In this document: piece by piece, positions 25,776-34,805 of the stretch
Numbering within the stretch: position 1 is the first letter of the stretch
Layout of the letters: each line of letters begins with the position of its first letter
Source: an uncultured Clostridia bacterium
GTDB lineage: Bacteria > Bacillota > Clostridia > UBA1381
Length of the DNA: 64,000 nt
Direction: 5' to 3'
Assembly (NCBI GenBank): GCA_934486735.1
Contig: CAKSQL010000003.1
Coordinates: 79,438-143,437, forward strand
Notes under the pieces: model-generated
Databases searched by the model: none
What the model was told of the DNA's origin: nothing
Seen by the model: only the letters and a program-made list of their open reading frames with translations
Position numbers and translations under genes: made by a program

Positions 25776-28700
25776 TTATTTGAAGTACTCTACTCCTGCT
25801 TCAAATATAAGCTGATTCTTGTTTCCGGGAACGTTCTTTGCAATCATGTCTCCGATTCGCTCCGAGTGTCCCATCTTGCCGAGAATACGTCCGTCCGGGC
25901 TGGTGATACCCTCGATTGCCGAGAGCGAGCCGTTCGGATTGTAGTCGATGTCGTATGTGGCACGACCGTCGGGGGTCACATACTGAGTTGCAATCTGCCC
26001 GTTTTCGGCAAGAGCCTTAATCTGCTCGGGCGATGCGATAAAGCGTCCCTCGCCGTGCGAGAGTGCAACGGTGTGCAGGTCGCCGCAGTTCACCTTGGAA
26101 AGCCAAGGCGATTTGTTCGACGCGATTCTGGTGATTGCCATGCGCGAGATATGTCTGCCGATTGTGTTGAAGGTTAGGGTCGGCATGTCTTTCTCCGGCA
26201 CTCTGATTTCGCCGTAGGGAACAAGTCCCAGCTTTATCAGCGCCTGAAAGCCGTTGCATATTCCGAGCATAAGTCCGTCGCGGTTTTTAAGCAGATTCAT
26301 AACAGCGTCCTTTACAAGCGGATTTCTGAATGCTGTCGCAATGAATTTGCCCGAGCCGTCCGGCTCGTCTCCGCCCGAGAAACCGCCGGGCAGCATAACG
26401 ATTTGGGATGCGTCTATTCTCTTTTTCATATCCTGCATCGAGGCCGTCACGTCCTCGGGAGAAAGATTCTTTATAACGAATACATCGGCGCACCCGCCTG
26501 CGCGTTCAAATGCTCGCGCAGTGTCATATTCGCAGTTTGTGCCCGGGAATACCGGAATGAATATGCGCGGCTTTGCAAATTTTTCACCTGCAACTGTCGG
26601 CGCGCTGCTTGTGTAGCTGTAGGTCTCAGGTTCGCTTGTGAATTTGCCTGCTTTTGTGGGGAACACCTTTTCGAGCGGTGCGCACCATGCCAATACCGCC
26701 TCGGACAGGGGCAGTGTCATATCGCCTGCAACAATAGCGTCTCCGCCGGTTGCTCCGAGTGTGACCGCTCCGTCAACATCATCCTCGACTTCAAGCACAA
26801 TCGAGCCTAAAGGCGCGTTAAACAACATATCGCTTGTTATGGATTTTTCAAATGTGAAACCTATCATGTTACCGAAACACATCTGAGAAACGGTCTCGGC
26901 AAGCCCGAAACCTTTAACCGCGCTTGAAGAGAGCACCTTGCCGCTCATGATAAGCGCGTGTACTTTTTCGTATATTTCCTTTAAGTTGTCAAAATCGGGC
27001 AGGTCGTTTTCGTCATGCTTTAACCCGAACATGACAAGCTTTGTTCCGCTTTTCTTGATTTCCCGGGAAATAACCTTGTCCGCATCAACAGGAACGGCTG
27101 TAAAGGAAACAAGGGTGGGGGGGACGTCCAGCTCGTTGAAGCTGCCGCTCATCGAATCTTTTCCTCCGATTGCCGCGATTCCGAGTTCAAGCTGAGTGCG
27201 GTAAGCGCCCAAAAGCGCGGCAAACGGCTTGCCCCAACGTTTTTTGTCGTTTCCGAGACGCTCGAAATATTCCTGGAATGTTAGATATATCTTTTTGTAG
27301 TCCGCGCCGAGTGCAACAGCCTTTGAAACCGATTCGACAATTGCGTATGTCGCTCCATGATACGGACTCCACTTTGAAATTTTCGGATTGTAGCCGTAGG
27401 TCATAACTGTGGCTGTGTTCGTGCTGCCCGAGAGAACGGGGACTTTTGCTGCCATTCCGTCGGCAGGGGTAAGCTGATAAAGACCGCCGAACGGCATCAG
27501 AACAGAGCCTGCACCAATGGTCGAGTCAAACATTTCAGAAAGTCCTTTCTGCGAGCAGACGTTGAGGTCGGAGAGGGTGTCAAGCCATTTTTTGCGCACG
27601 TCCGAAACAGCGTCCGCCTTGAACGGGCAGTTGTCCTCATCAGGCAGTACAACCTCGATATCGGTGTGCTTGTCCGCGCCGTTGGTATTCAGAAAATCGC
27701 GCGAAATGTCGCAGACCGTTTGCCCTCTCCAGTGCATAACGAGGCGGTTTTTGTCCGTAACCTCGGCAACGATTGTTGCCTCGAGATTTTCCTCGTGTGC
27801 GGCATTTATGAAAAACTCCGCATCGCACTTGTCAACAACGACCGCCATACGCTCCTGCGATTCGCTGATTGCAAGTTCCGTTCCGTCAAGGCCCTCATAT
27901 TTTTTCGGCACCATGTCAAGGTTGATAACAAGACCGTCGGCAAGTTCGCCGATAGCGACCGAAACTCCGCCTGCGCCGAAGTCGTTACAGCGCTTGATTT
28001 TTGTTGTGACCTCTTCGTTTCTGAAAAGTCTTTGGATTTTTCTCTCAACCGGGGGATTACCCTTTTGAACCTCGCTGCCGCAGGTGGCAAGTGATTCCAT
28101 GGTGTGCGCCTTGGACGAGCCTGTCGCGCCGCCGCAGCCGTCTCTGCCCGTTCTGCCGCCGAGAAGAATTATAATATCTCCTGCCGACGGAACTTCGCGG
28201 ACAACATTCTTTTTTGGAGCAGCGCCGATAACCGCGCCGATTTCCATTCTTTTTGCGATGTAACCCTCGTCGTAAATTTCCGAAACCTGACCGGTTGCAA
28301 GACCTATCTGATTTCCGTATGAACTGTAGCCTGCCGCAGCGCCCTTTGTGATTTTGCGTTGCATAAGCTTGCCGGCGTGGGTCCGGGCAAGAGTTGCTCT
28401 CGGGTCGCCGCTGCCGGTAACACGCATTGCCTGGTACACGTATGAACGTCCGGACAGGGGATCGCGGATAGCTCCGCCGAGACAAGTTGCCGCTCCGCCG
28501 AACGGCTCGATTTCGGTCGGGTGGTTGTGGGTTTCGTTTTTGAACATTATGAGCCATGGCTCTTTTTTGCCGTCCACGTCCACGTCCGCAACTATGCTGC
28601 ATGCGTTGATTTCTTCAGACTCGTCAATTTCTTTAAGCTTGCCCGCTTTTTTAAGCTGTTTTACAATAATCGTGGCAAGATTCATCAGACATTCGGCGCG

Positions 28701-29495
28701 GTTCGGAGCATAAAGTTCAGACTTTGCTCTTTTGTATTCCGCATAAGCCGCCGAAAGTACATCCGAATATTTTCCGTCCGGAATATGAACCGAGTCAATG
28801 TGCGTGGAAAAGGTGGTGTGGCGGCAATGGTCGGACCAATATGTATCGATCATGCGCAGTTCCGTAATTGTGGGATTGCGCTTTTCTTCCTCTTTGAAAT
28901 ATCTTCGGCAGAAAAGCAGATCGTCAATATCCATTGCAAAGCCCATTTTTGTCAAAAATTCTTCAAGCTCGGATTTTGACATGCCGATAAAGCCGTCGGC
29001 TTCGGCAACATCGGGGGGAAGCTCGGCTTTCATTTTGAGACTTTCACACTTTGCCATCGATGCCTCGCGTGCCTCGACCGGATTTATTATGTACTTTTTA
29101 ACTCTTTCAAGGTCCGAATCGTTTATTCCGTCCAGAATATAAACCTTTGCGCTGCGTACGGTCGGACGCTTTTTCTGCGTGAGAATCGAAATACATTCCT
29201 CTGCCGACGCGGCGCGCTGGTCGAATTGACCGGGCAGATATTCAACGGCGAATACCTTTGACGAGGGGTCGATTTCGATATCCTCGTCATATGCGTTGTC
29301 AACCGGCGGCTCGTAAAAAACCGATGCCTTTGCCGCTTCGTATTCGGCGTCGGTTATGCCGTCGGTATCGTACCTGTTCACGATGCGCACCGATTTCAAG
29401 CCGTCAAGCGACAGATTTTCCTTCAAATCGGTCAAAACTCCCAATGCCTCGACATTGAAGCCTTCCTTTTTTTCAACATAAATTCTTCTGACCAT
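25776..29495 (-). CDS. purL: phosphoribosylformylglycinamidine synthase, large single-chain form
   Basis: A 1239-residue enzyme of de novo purine synthesis that converts FGAR, glutamine and ATP to FGAM. Order: an N-terminal PurS-like region (~1-140), a linker with TYWSDHCRHTTF, two AIR-synthase-like ATPase halves (FKNETHNHPTEIEPFGGAATCLGG near 320, seen as FKNETHNHPTEIEPFGG, and a second half from ~640), and a C-terminal glutaminase (~970-1239) with the catalytic Cys in MLGICNGFQALIKLG. Some Clostridia use this long form instead of separate PurS/PurQ/PurL. A good promoter lies upstream; no purine riboswitch is seen. Confidence 0.95.
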   Translation of the reverse strand: MVRRIYVEKKEGFNVEALGVLTDLKENLSLDGLKSVRIVNRYDTDGITDAEYEAAKASVFYEPPVDNAYDEDIEIDPSSKVFAVEYLPGQFDQRAASAEECISILTQKKRPTVRSAKVYILDGINDSDLERVKKYIINPVEAREASMAKCESLKMKAELPPDVAEADGFIGMSKSELEEFLTKMGFAMDIDDLLFCRRYFKEEEKRNPTITELRMIDTYWSDHCRHTTFSTHIDSVHIPDGKYSDVLSAAYAEYKRAKSELYAPNRAECLMNLATIIVKQLKKAGKLKEIDESEEINACSIVADVDVDGKKEPWLIMFKNETHNHPTEIEPFGGAATCLGGAIRDPLSGRSYVYQAMRVTGSGDPRATLARTHAGKLMQRKITKGAAAGYSSYGNQIGLATGQVSEIYDEGYIAKRMEIGAVIGAAPKKNVVREVPSAGDIIILLGGRTGRDGCGGATGSSKAHTMESLATCGSEVQKGNPPVERKIQRLFRNEEVTTKIKRCNDFGAGGVSVAIGELADGLVINLDMVPKKYEGLDGTELAISESQERMAVVVDKCDAEFFINAAHEENLEATIVAEVTDKNRLVMHWRGQTVCDISRDFLNTNGADKHTDIEVVLPDEDNCPFKADAVSDVRKKWLDTLSDLNVCSQKGLSEMFDSTIGAGSVLMPFGGLYQLTPADGMAAKVPVLSGSTNTATVMTYGYNPKISKWSPYHGATYAIVESVSKAVALGADYKKIYLTFQEYFERLGNDKKRWGKPFAALLGAYRTQLELGIAAIGGKDSMSGSFNELDVPPTLVSFTAVPVDADKVISREIKKSGTKLVMFGLKHDENDLPDFDNLKEIYEKVHALIMSGKVLSSSAVKGFGLAETVSQMCFGNMIGFTFEKSITSDMLFNAPLGSIVLEVEDDVDGAVTLGATGGDAIVAGDMTLPLSEAVLAWCAPLEKVFPTKAGKFTSEPETYSYTSSAPTVAGEKFAKPRIFIPVFPGTNCEYDTARAFERAGGCADVFVIKNLSPEDVTASMQDMKKRIDASQIVMLPGGFSGGDEPDGSGKFIATAFRNPLVKDAVMNLLKNRDGLMLGICNGFQALIKLGLVPYGEIRVPEKDMPTLTFNTIGRHISRMAITRIASNKSPWLSKVNCGDLHTVALSHGEGRFIASPEQIKALAENGQIATQYVTPDGRATYDIDYNPNGSLSAIEGITSPDGRILGKMGHSERIGDMIAKNVPGNKNQLIFEAGVEYFK

Positions 29496-29542
29496 TACAC
29501 TTTAGTTCCTTTCCGAAATTTTGTTGGATACCCTCAATATAT

Positions 29543-29571
29543 ATTGTACCTTTTTTTCGATTAAATGTAAA
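29543..29571 (-). promoter_or_regulatory. purL promoter
   Basis: On the minus strand TTTACA (29571-29566), a 17-bp spacer and TACAAT (29548-29543). Confidence 0.65.
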
Positions 29572-29663
29572 GGGGTGAAACCACTAAATTTTATCATAAT
29601 GGGAGTGAAATATTCGTAATTTTGCGTATCTTTGAAAAAAAAAATTTTTTTTTGAAAAAACAG

Positions 29664-29692
29664 TTGACAGCGGCAGAAAAATGTGGTATACT
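29664..29692 (+). promoter_or_regulatory. promoter of the infC-rpmI-rplT operon
   Basis: TTGACA, a 17-bp spacer and TATACT. The A/T-rich tract just upstream may act as an UP element. Confidence 0.85.
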
Positions 29693-29879
29693 ATTATGCG
29701 TAAAACAAGCAGAGCTGATATGTTCTCACCGTACGGAGTTTAATGCTTTACGGTAAATATTCACAATTTCGGTTGTGTATGTTTAATTTCGGATGTTGTT
29801 TTGCATTCGGATTTTTTTATTTTCGGGAACACGGCATTGCAGTGCAAAATAAGGTAATGTTTCTAAGGAGGGAATCACC
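29693..29879 (+). promoter_or_regulatory. infC leader with attenuator hairpin (L20-leader type)
   Basis: About 185 bases of untranslated leader. CGGATG pairs with CATTCG (29789-29814 region), followed by GATTTTTTT, giving a terminator-like hairpin well before the ribosome-binding site. In Bacillus the same operon is controlled by ribosomal protein L20 binding to such a leader and causing premature termination. The position and hairpin fit that mechanism, but I cannot confirm the L20-binding fold by eye. Confidence 0.55.
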
Positions 29880-30395
29880 ATAGCTATTAAGGAATTACAA
29901 ATCAACGAGGAAATTCGCGATAAGGAAATCCGCGTCGTGTCGCAGGACGGAGAGCAGCTTGGCGTTATGAACGCGTCAAAGGCAATCGAGCTTGCATATG
30001 ACAAAAATCTTGATTTGGTCAAGATTGCGCCGACGGCAACTCCGCCGGTATGCAAAATCATGGATTACGGCAAGTACAAATTTGAGCTTGCAAAACGCGA
30101 AAAGGAAAACCGAAAAAATCAAAAAACGATGAATATTAAGGAAGTTCAGCTTTCACCGTCGATTGACACAAACGATTTTAACACAAAATGTAAAAATGCC
30201 GTCAAGTTTTTGAAAAATGGCGACAAGGTTAAGGTTACTGTGCGGTTTCGTGGTCGTGAGGTCAGTCATTCCGAGATTGGTGAAAAATTACTTCTCCGCT
30301 TTGCCGAGCAGGCAAACGAGGCAGGCACAATGGAACGCCCGCCTAAGCTTGAAGGCAGAAACATGACAATGTTTCTTGCACCGACTGCACAATAA
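29880..30395 (+). CDS. infC: translation initiation factor IF-3, ATA start codon
   Basis: A 171-residue factor that binds the 30S subunit and checks start codons. Motifs: ELQINEEIRDKEIRVV at the start, MDYGKYKFE, MNIKEVQLSPSIDTNDF and the C-terminal FRGREVSHSEIG. The first ATG/GTG/TTG in frame is GTG at 29937, which would remove the conserved N-terminus. AAGGAGG lies eight bases before an ATA at 29880, and homology begins exactly there. Rare start codons (ATT, ATC, ATA) are a known trait of infC and let IF-3 limit its own synthesis. It is the first gene of the operon with L35 and L20. Confidence 0.92.
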   Translation: MAIKELQINEEIRDKEIRVVSQDGEQLGVMNASKAIELAYDKNLDLVKIAPTATPPVCKIMDYGKYKFELAKREKENRKNQKTMNIKEVQLSPSIDTNDFNTKCKNAVKFLKNGDKVKVTVRFRGREVSHSEIGEKLLLRFAEQANEAGTMERPPKLEGRNMTMFLAPTAQ

Positions 30396-30428
30396 TTTAT
30401 TTTTAATTTTCGGAAGGAGTGGATTGCT

Positions 30429-30626
30429 ATGCCTAAAATAAAGACACACAGAGGCGCTGCCAAAAGATTCAATCTTACAAAAAAAGGTAAGGTTAAGATG
30501 AACAAGTCGTTCAGACGTCACATTCTGAACAAGAAAACCACAAAGAGAAAACGTCATTTGAGAAAACAGGCTTATTGTTCAGCAGCGAATGCAGCTGTAA
30601 TCAAAAAGCTGATTCCTTACAAATAA
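30429..30626 (+). CDS. rpmI: 50S ribosomal protein L35
   Basis: A 65-residue basic protein (MPKIKTHRGAAKRFNLTKKG; HILNKKTTKRKRHLRK), standard for L35 of the large ribosomal subunit. GGAAGGAG precedes the ATG. It lies between infC and rplT in the conserved order. Confidence 0.97.
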   Translation: MPKIKTHRGAAKRFNLTKKGKVKMNKSFRRHILNKKTTKRKRHLRKQAYCSAANAAVIKKLIPYK

Positions 30627-30650
30627 GATTGAAAGAGAGGTTTAATTAAC

Positions 30651-31004
30651 ATGGCAAGAGTAAAAGGCGCTTTAAATACAAGAAAAAAGCATAAAAAAGT
30701 TTTGAAGCTTGCTAAGGGCTTCAGAGGCGGAGAAAGCAGACTCTACAGAACTGCAAACCAGGCTGTTATGCGTTCGATGCAGAATGCATATATCGGAAGA
30801 AAACGCAGAAAACGCGATTTCAGACAGCTGTGGATTGCAAGAATCAGCGCTGCCGCAAAGATGAACGGCATGAACTATTCAACATTTATGAACGGACTGA
30901 AAAAATCCGGCATAGAAATGAACAGAAAAATGCTTTCAGAGATTGCAATCGCAGATCCGGCAGCTTTTACAAAGCTGGTTGAGACAGCTAAGGCTGCTCT
31001 TTAA
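30651..31004 (+). CDS. rplT: 50S ribosomal protein L20
   Basis: A 117-residue ribosomal protein (MARVKGALNTRKKHKKVLKLA; QLWIARISAAAKMNGMNYS), required early in 50S assembly and the usual autoregulator of this operon through the leader. The start has AAAGAGAGG ahead. Followed by two hairpins, the second with a T run. Confidence 0.97.
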   Translation: MARVKGALNTRKKHKKVLKLAKGFRGGESRLYRTANQAVMRSMQNAYIGRKRRKRDFRQLWIARISAAAKMNGMNYSTFMNGLKKSGIEMNRKMLSEIAIADPAAFTKLVETAKAAL

Positions 31005-31038
31005 TTCGTAAAAATTATGGGATGTGTTACACATCCCA

Positions 31039-31645
31039 TCAGACTGTAGACAAAATCGGTTGCAACATTGGATTTGCAACCGATTTTTGTATTACTTGAG
31101 CCAATATTTGAATAAAGTCGGGGGTAAATGACCTCAAAAGTCCCTTTATCCGTTTCCATTTCGCAAGCTTTTTTAAATTCATACATGCAAAGCGGAGGGT
31201 TGCCTCAGCTTTTACTTTCGCCAATCCTCTGTATTGAGTATACCTCATCGCATGCTTTTCTTTCGCATCTGCAAACACTCGCTCTATTGTTTCTTTCCTT
31301 AATTTGTATATATCACTGTATTTTGGTGTATGCCTGTAATCCTCAACAAGTTCATTATATTTTTCCCATATATGATGCATAACAACTTTCTGATTTGTTT
31401 TGCTTTCAGTGCATTTTTCCTTAAAAAGACATTCTGAATATTTTTCCGGATCACTTTTATATTTCCGATAACCCTCACGATTTATTGTACTGTACCTTAA
31501 TATTTCATTTGTGGGACATATCATACAGTCGTAATACTCGTCATATATAGTCATGTTTTTTGAAAAAGCCTTTCCTTGTCATCGGTCTTTTATATGGAAT
31601 TGACGGTATTCTTCCATCATCTATTATTTGCTTTGCTAATAAAGT
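31039..31645 (-). pseudogene. IS1182-family transposase, C-terminal fragment
   Basis: Reads in one frame on the minus strand from about 31645 (KTLLAKQIIDDGRIPSIPYK) to the stop at 31039; the ATG at 31554 is only internal. Motifs of IS1182-type DDE transposases: PYKRPMTRKGFFKKHDYIYDEYYDC (seen as PYKRPMTRKGFFKK and YDEYYDC), Cys-rich middle, and the catalytic Glu region ETIERVFADAKEKHAMRYTQ followed by RGLAKVKAEATLRF. The N-terminal two thirds, including the first two catalytic Asp, are missing and no matching left end is seen, so it is a dead remnant between rplT and the tRNA gene. Confidence 0.85.
31052..31088. terminator. terminator of infC-rpmI-rplT
   Basis: AAAATCGGTTGCAA pairs with TTGCAACCGATTTTT. 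A second hairpin without a T run (ATGGGATGTG/CACATCCCAT, 31017-31039) precedes it. The terminator lies inside the 3' end of the transposase remnant, so the insertion element supplied it. Confidence 0.8.
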
Positions 31646-31783
31646 TTTGCCGCCCCTTGTCACAGCGAACCTCTGTAACAAGATAAATTGCTTACGGAGT
31701 GCTATGGAAAACTATTTTTGATGCTGATTTAACATACATTTGACAAACGCAGAAAAAAATTTGCAATAATTTTAAAAAAACTC

Positions 31784-31812
31784 TTGACAAAAGCTAAAAA
31801 AAATGATAAAAT
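31784..31812 (+). promoter_or_regulatory. promoter of tRNA-Arg
   Basis: TTGACA, a 17-bp spacer and TAAAAT, about 30 bases before the tRNA. Confidence 0.75.
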
Positions 31813-31840
31813 AATATGCGTAGTCAAAAAATGAATGTAT

Positions 31841-31917
31841 GCGCCAGTAGCTCAGTTGGATAGAGTGTTTGGCTACGAACCAAAAGGTCGGGGGTTCGAA
31901 TCCCTTCTGGCGTACCA
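31841..31917 (+). tRNA. tRNA-Arg, anticodon ACG
   Basis: 77 bases with a full cloverleaf: acceptor GCGCCAG/CTGGCGT, D-arm GCTCAGTTGG, anticodon stem TTTGG/CCAAA with loop CTACGAA, T-arm GGGGGTTCGAATCCC, discriminator A and encoded CCA. ACG is read as ICG after deamination and decodes CGU/CGC/CGA. Its 3' part, from the anticodon loop on, is the attachment site of the element to the right. Confidence 0.95.
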
Positions 31918-31918
31918 A
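31873..31918 (+). repeat. attachment site, left (attL)
   Basis: 46 bp from the anticodon loop of tRNA-Arg through CCAA, identical to 40812-40857. The tRNA stays intact after integration. Confidence 0.92.
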
Positions 31919-31920
31919 CG

Positions 31921-31965
31921 AAAAACCGCTTAACAAAGCCATTTGTGCAATGTTAGGCGGTTTTT
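31921..31965. terminator. element-supplied terminator behind tRNA-Arg
   Basis: AAAAACCGC...GCGGTTTTT hairpin just inside the left end. It replaces the native tRNA terminator, which now lies beyond attR at 40866. Confidence 0.65.
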
Positions 31966-32020
31966 GTTATGTTCGAAAACGGGCGAAAAATTCAACTATA
32001 ATTCAACTCGATATAAAAAG

Positions 32021-33211
32021 TCATGCCTTTTTTAAAAATATATCGGATAATATATCGGCGTTTCTTTGGTCTGCTTCTTCCATAATGTGAGCGTATATAT
32101 TAGCCGTTGTGGATACCTGTGCATGTCCGAGCCTTTTAGATATTGATACACTGTCCACACCGTTAAAATATAGCATACTCGCCATTGTGTGTCGAAATGC
32201 GTGTGCGTTTATATGGGGCAGATTGTACCGCTCTGAAAATTTATTCAAATAGTCGGTCACGCTGTCGGGGTGCATGGGATTCCCGTTGTCCTGCGTGAAA
32301 AGAAAGTTTTTGTCCTCATAATATGCGCCCAGTCTGAGCCGCTCCGACATCTGCCACTGTTTATATTTTTTTAATAGCTGCATTGTCTCCGGGGGAAGTG
32401 CTACATATCTTTTTGATGTGGCGGTCTTTGGCGTGCTTTCATATACGCCGATATCGGGCGAGTAAAGTATTGTATTGCAGATATAAATCCGATTGCTTTC
32501 AAAGTCAACTTTATCCCATTTCAGACCGAGTATTTCGCCGCGCCTTGCTCCGGTGATTAAAAACATGTGGGTCAGTGTCTGCCACTTTATAGGCTCATTT
32601 TTCAGAGCGGCGGCGATGGCGTGCACCTGCTCCGGCTGAAAATAGTTTACCTCTTTTTTCGTCACCTTTGGCAGGTTTGCACGGCTTGCAGGGTTAAAAG
32701 GTATAAGGCACTCCTTGACAGCCTGCTCCAATACGGTCGAGATTAGCCGATGATGTTCCAGTACCGTTTTTGGGCTTAATTTGCCGCCTGTGACCTTGTT
32801 TTTCTCTTTCTTTGACAGATATGTGTACAGGTCATTTAAATGGTCTACGCGTAAATCCTTTAGTTTTATATGCCCGATGTGGGGGTATATTCTTGATATT
32901 AAAGATTTATATAACGTAACGGTGGAATGTTTTGCGCCGCGCTGTTCTTTTAAATCAATGACATAATCACAATATACTTGAAAAGTTTGCTTTGTGTCGC
33001 TCTTTATACCCTCTCGGCACTCCTTTTCGAACACTGCCGCAAAGGCTTCGGCTTTCTTCCGGGCGGTTTCCTCTTTCCATGTCGGCAGAACATCAAAAGT
33101 AGTTGTATACGGTTTTAATTGGTGTCCGTCTGCACCCCTGCCGCGATGTACGCGTATAGAGTACGAAATTAGCTTGCCGTCCTTGTTTCTGCGTTCTTGT
33201 ATGCTTGCCAT
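32021..33211 (-). CDS. tyrosine-type site-specific integrase
   Basis: 396 residues. An N-terminal arm-binding region (~1-65), a SAM-like core-binding domain (~75-180) and a catalytic domain (~190-390) with the full set Arg223 (TGARRGE), His337/Arg340 (HAFRHTMASM), His363 (LGHAQ) and Tyr373 (ANIYAHIME). It catalyses recombination between attP and the tRNA-Arg gene. It points toward attL and ends 100 bp from it, the usual layout. The repressor gene starts two bases after... on the same strand its stop lies 2 bp upstream of this start, so repressor and integrase are probably co-transcribed. Two CCGCTCTG motif copies lie inside. Confidence 0.93.
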   Translation of the reverse strand: MASIQERRNKDGKLISYSIRVHRGRGADGHQLKPYTTTFDVLPTWKEETARKKAEAFAAVFEKECREGIKSDTKQTFQVYCDYVIDLKEQRGAKHSTVTLYKSLISRIYPHIGHIKLKDLRVDHLNDLYTYLSKKEKNKVTGGKLSPKTVLEHHRLISTVLEQAVKECLIPFNPASRANLPKVTKKEVNYFQPEQVHAIAAALKNEPIKWQTLTHMFLITGARRGEILGLKWDKVDFESNRIYICNTILYSPDIGVYESTPKTATSKRYVALPPETMQLLKKYKQWQMSERLRLGAYYEDKNFLFTQDNGNPMHPDSVTDYLNKFSERYNLPHINAHAFRHTMASMLYFNGVDSVSISKRLGHAQVSTTANIYAHIMEEADQRNADILSDIFLKKA

Positions 33212-33213
33212 TG

Positions 33214-33738
33214 TCAGTCCTCCTTTGACTTAATTTTGCGCGGCTTGATTGAAATTTCTCTGACCTTTGTCAACTCTTTTTCAAGCCACAGATTCATGAC
33301 ATCCTTGTCTATAAAATCGTGTTCGTACGGTTCTTTGATTTTCTGCCAGCTTTCGAAAAAATGCTGCATTTCCTCAGAAGCTTGCAATCTTAACTGAATT
33401 ATATTTCTCATATTTTTCAGTTTATCTTCCGGTATCTCTATATCTATTTTATAATATTTATCAATTTCTGTAAAATCTTGTATAATATCGTTAACTGAAC
33501 GCTCTTTTTCTTCCGCTCCGGTATTGATGACCTCATGCCCGCATAACCAATCTATAGAAACGTTAAATGCATCGGCAATTTTGATGATATTTTCAACCGA
33601 AGGCATTTTTACACCCTTTTCATATCCCGAAATAGTTGCGGTAGTCACTTTGGCTGATTTTGCGAGTTCTGCCTGTGTCATTTTATATTCGAATCGCTTT
33701 TCTTTAATTCTTTTAGCTAAAATTTCACTCGAATCCAT
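33214..33738 (-). CDS. XRE-family (cI-like) repressor
   Basis: 174 residues from an ATG with AAAGGGG eight bases ahead. The N-terminal helix-turn-helix is KMTQAELAKSAKVTTATISGYE, seen as TQAELAKSAKVTTATISGYE, followed by PSVENIIKIADAFNVSIDWL. A variable C-terminal region of ~100 residues without peptidase residues follows. It is probably the master repressor of the element, binding the divergent promoter region at 33760-33974. It lies 2 bp ahead of the integrase gene, so both are expressed together in the integrated state. Confidence 0.88.
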   Translation of the reverse strand: MDSSEILAKRIKEKRFEYKMTQAELAKSAKVTTATISGYEKGVKMPSVENIIKIADAFNVSIDWLCGHEVINTGAEEKERSVNDIIQDFTEIDKYYKIDIEIPEDKLKNMRNIIQLRLQASEEMQHFFESWQKIKEPYEHDFIDKDVMNLWLEKELTKVREISIKPRKIKSKED

Positions 33739-33759
33739 ATATTTCACCCCTTTGTATAA

Positions 33760-33788
33760 ATTATATCATATTTCATTATAAAAGTCAA
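33760..33788 (-). promoter_or_regulatory. promoter of repressor-integrase
   Basis: On the minus strand TTGACT (33788-33783), a 17-bp spacer and TATAAT (33765-33760). Confidence 0.8.
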
Positions 33789-33945
33789 CAAAAATAACAA
33801 AAACAATAATTATATATAAAATGGCTGATAAAATAAAATATGGTTAATGTTTGGCGTTGATTTATAACATTTTGATATACTTTAATATATTTTGGTGTAT
33901 CGTGGAATAAAAATATAAAAAATAAAAAATATTTTCATAAAACGG

Positions 33946-33974
33946 TTGAAAAATATTCGCATTTGTGGTATAAT
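33946..33974 (+). promoter_or_regulatory. rightward promoter of the element (divergent operon)
   Basis: TTGAAA, a 17-bp spacer and TATAAT. Together with the leftward promoter it forms a lambda-like switch region of about 200 very A/T-rich bases with several TTTTGATATA/TATATTTTGG stretches that may hold operators. Confidence 0.78.
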
Positions 33975-34023
33975 AAATATAAAGAGAATAAATATTTTAA
34001 TTTATAGGAAAGAGGTCGAAAAA

Positions 34024-34203
34024 ATGGCGAATCAAGACATCAGAGCATTGGCAAAGGACAACGGCGTGAAGCTGTGGCAGATAGCCGAAACGTTGAAAAT
34101 CACTGATACAATGTTTTCAAAATGGTTACGGCATGAGCTGCCGGACGAGAAAAAAAGTAAAATCCGCTCTGCCGTAAATCAAATAGTGTCAGAGCGGCAA
34201 TAA
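34024..34203 (+). CDS. small helix-turn-helix (Cro-like) protein
   Basis: 59 residues from the ATG at 34024 (AAAGAGGT ahead). The fold is a single helix-turn-helix (KLWQIAETLKITDTMFSKWL) with a basic tail. It is the first gene of the rightward operon, in the Cro position opposite the repressor, so it may compete for operators. The last codons read VSERQ and overlap a CAGAGCGG motif. Confidence 0.7.
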   Translation: MANQDIRALAKDNGVKLWQIAETLKITDTMFSKWLRHELPDEKKSKIRSAVNQIVSERQ

Positions 34204-34329
34204 AAAAATACCGCCGAGCGGCAACTCGGACGGCACTTGAAAGACCAACACCACAAAATGAAAAGTCTTTGCAAATTGATTATAACATAAATTTATCCGT
34301 TTGTAAAGACAGAAACGGAGGAAAATTTT

Positions 34330-34518
34330 ATGCAAAAAATATTTATGACTATCAGAGAGACCGCCGCAACGGGTATATTACCCGAGTATGCGCTCAGATT
34401 AAGGCAGAAACAAAACAAGCTGCCCTGCATTATGTGCGGTACAAAATGTATGATTAATTATCCGCTTTTGGTGGAGCAGCTTCAAGAGGAGTGCAAAAGG
34501 GCGGTGACGGCACCGTGA
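34330..34518 (+). CDS. excisionase-like helix-turn-helix protein
   Basis: 62 residues with CGGAGG ahead of the ATG. The sequence (IFMTIRETAATGILPEYALR, a short winged-helix pattern, then CIMCGTKCMINYPLLVEQL) belongs to the small proteins common near the start of Clostridial prophages and integrative elements, often annotated as excisionase-like DNA binders. It could direct the integrase toward excision. It ends in a GTGA overlap with the next gene. Confidence 0.7.
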   Translation: MQKIFMTIRETAATGILPEYALRLRQKQNKLPCIMCGTKCMINYPLLVEQLQEECKRAVTAP

Positions 34519-34805
34519 AATGTGTTCTTGACTATCTTGCAATCGGTAAGGAAACGGCAATCACAGCGCGAGAAATAGCCGCTTTAATGGACGTAGGTAT
34601 TCGGGACGTAACAAAGGAAATAAACACGTTTCGGAAACGCGGGACTTTGATATGCGGAAATGCGTTCGGGTACTTCTACCCGAGTACCGCCGAGGACATC
34701 AAAGAATTTTGCCAACGTACAAATAGCAGGATAGAGGACATGCAAAGCATTGTCAGACCTGCGGAGAGGTATTTGGAAAATAGAATCATGCTCAGAGCGG
34801 AATAA
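34515..34805 (+). CDS. small DNA-binding-like protein
   Basis: 96 residues from a GTG overlapping the previous stop. The first half is a winged-helix pattern (AIGKETAITAREIAALMDVG, IRDVTKEINTFRKRGTLIC), followed by a helical tail. Proteins of this kind sit in early operons of Clostridial phages; their function is unknown. Two motif copies (34793 and 34810) bracket its stop codon. Confidence 0.6.
   Translation: MKCVLDYLAIGKETAITAREIAALMDVGIRDVTKEINTFRKRGTLICGNAFGYFYPSTAEDIKEFCQRTNSRIEDMQSIVRPAERYLENRIMLRAE

Noticed and set aside
29497..29640. A purine riboswitch ahead of purL
   Set aside because: The leader between the promoter and purL is only about 45 bases and lacks the three-way-junction motifs.
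31039..31554. An intact transposase gene beginning at 31554
   Set aside because: The same frame continues upstream past 31554 with conserved transposase sequence, and the first two thirds of the protein are missing.
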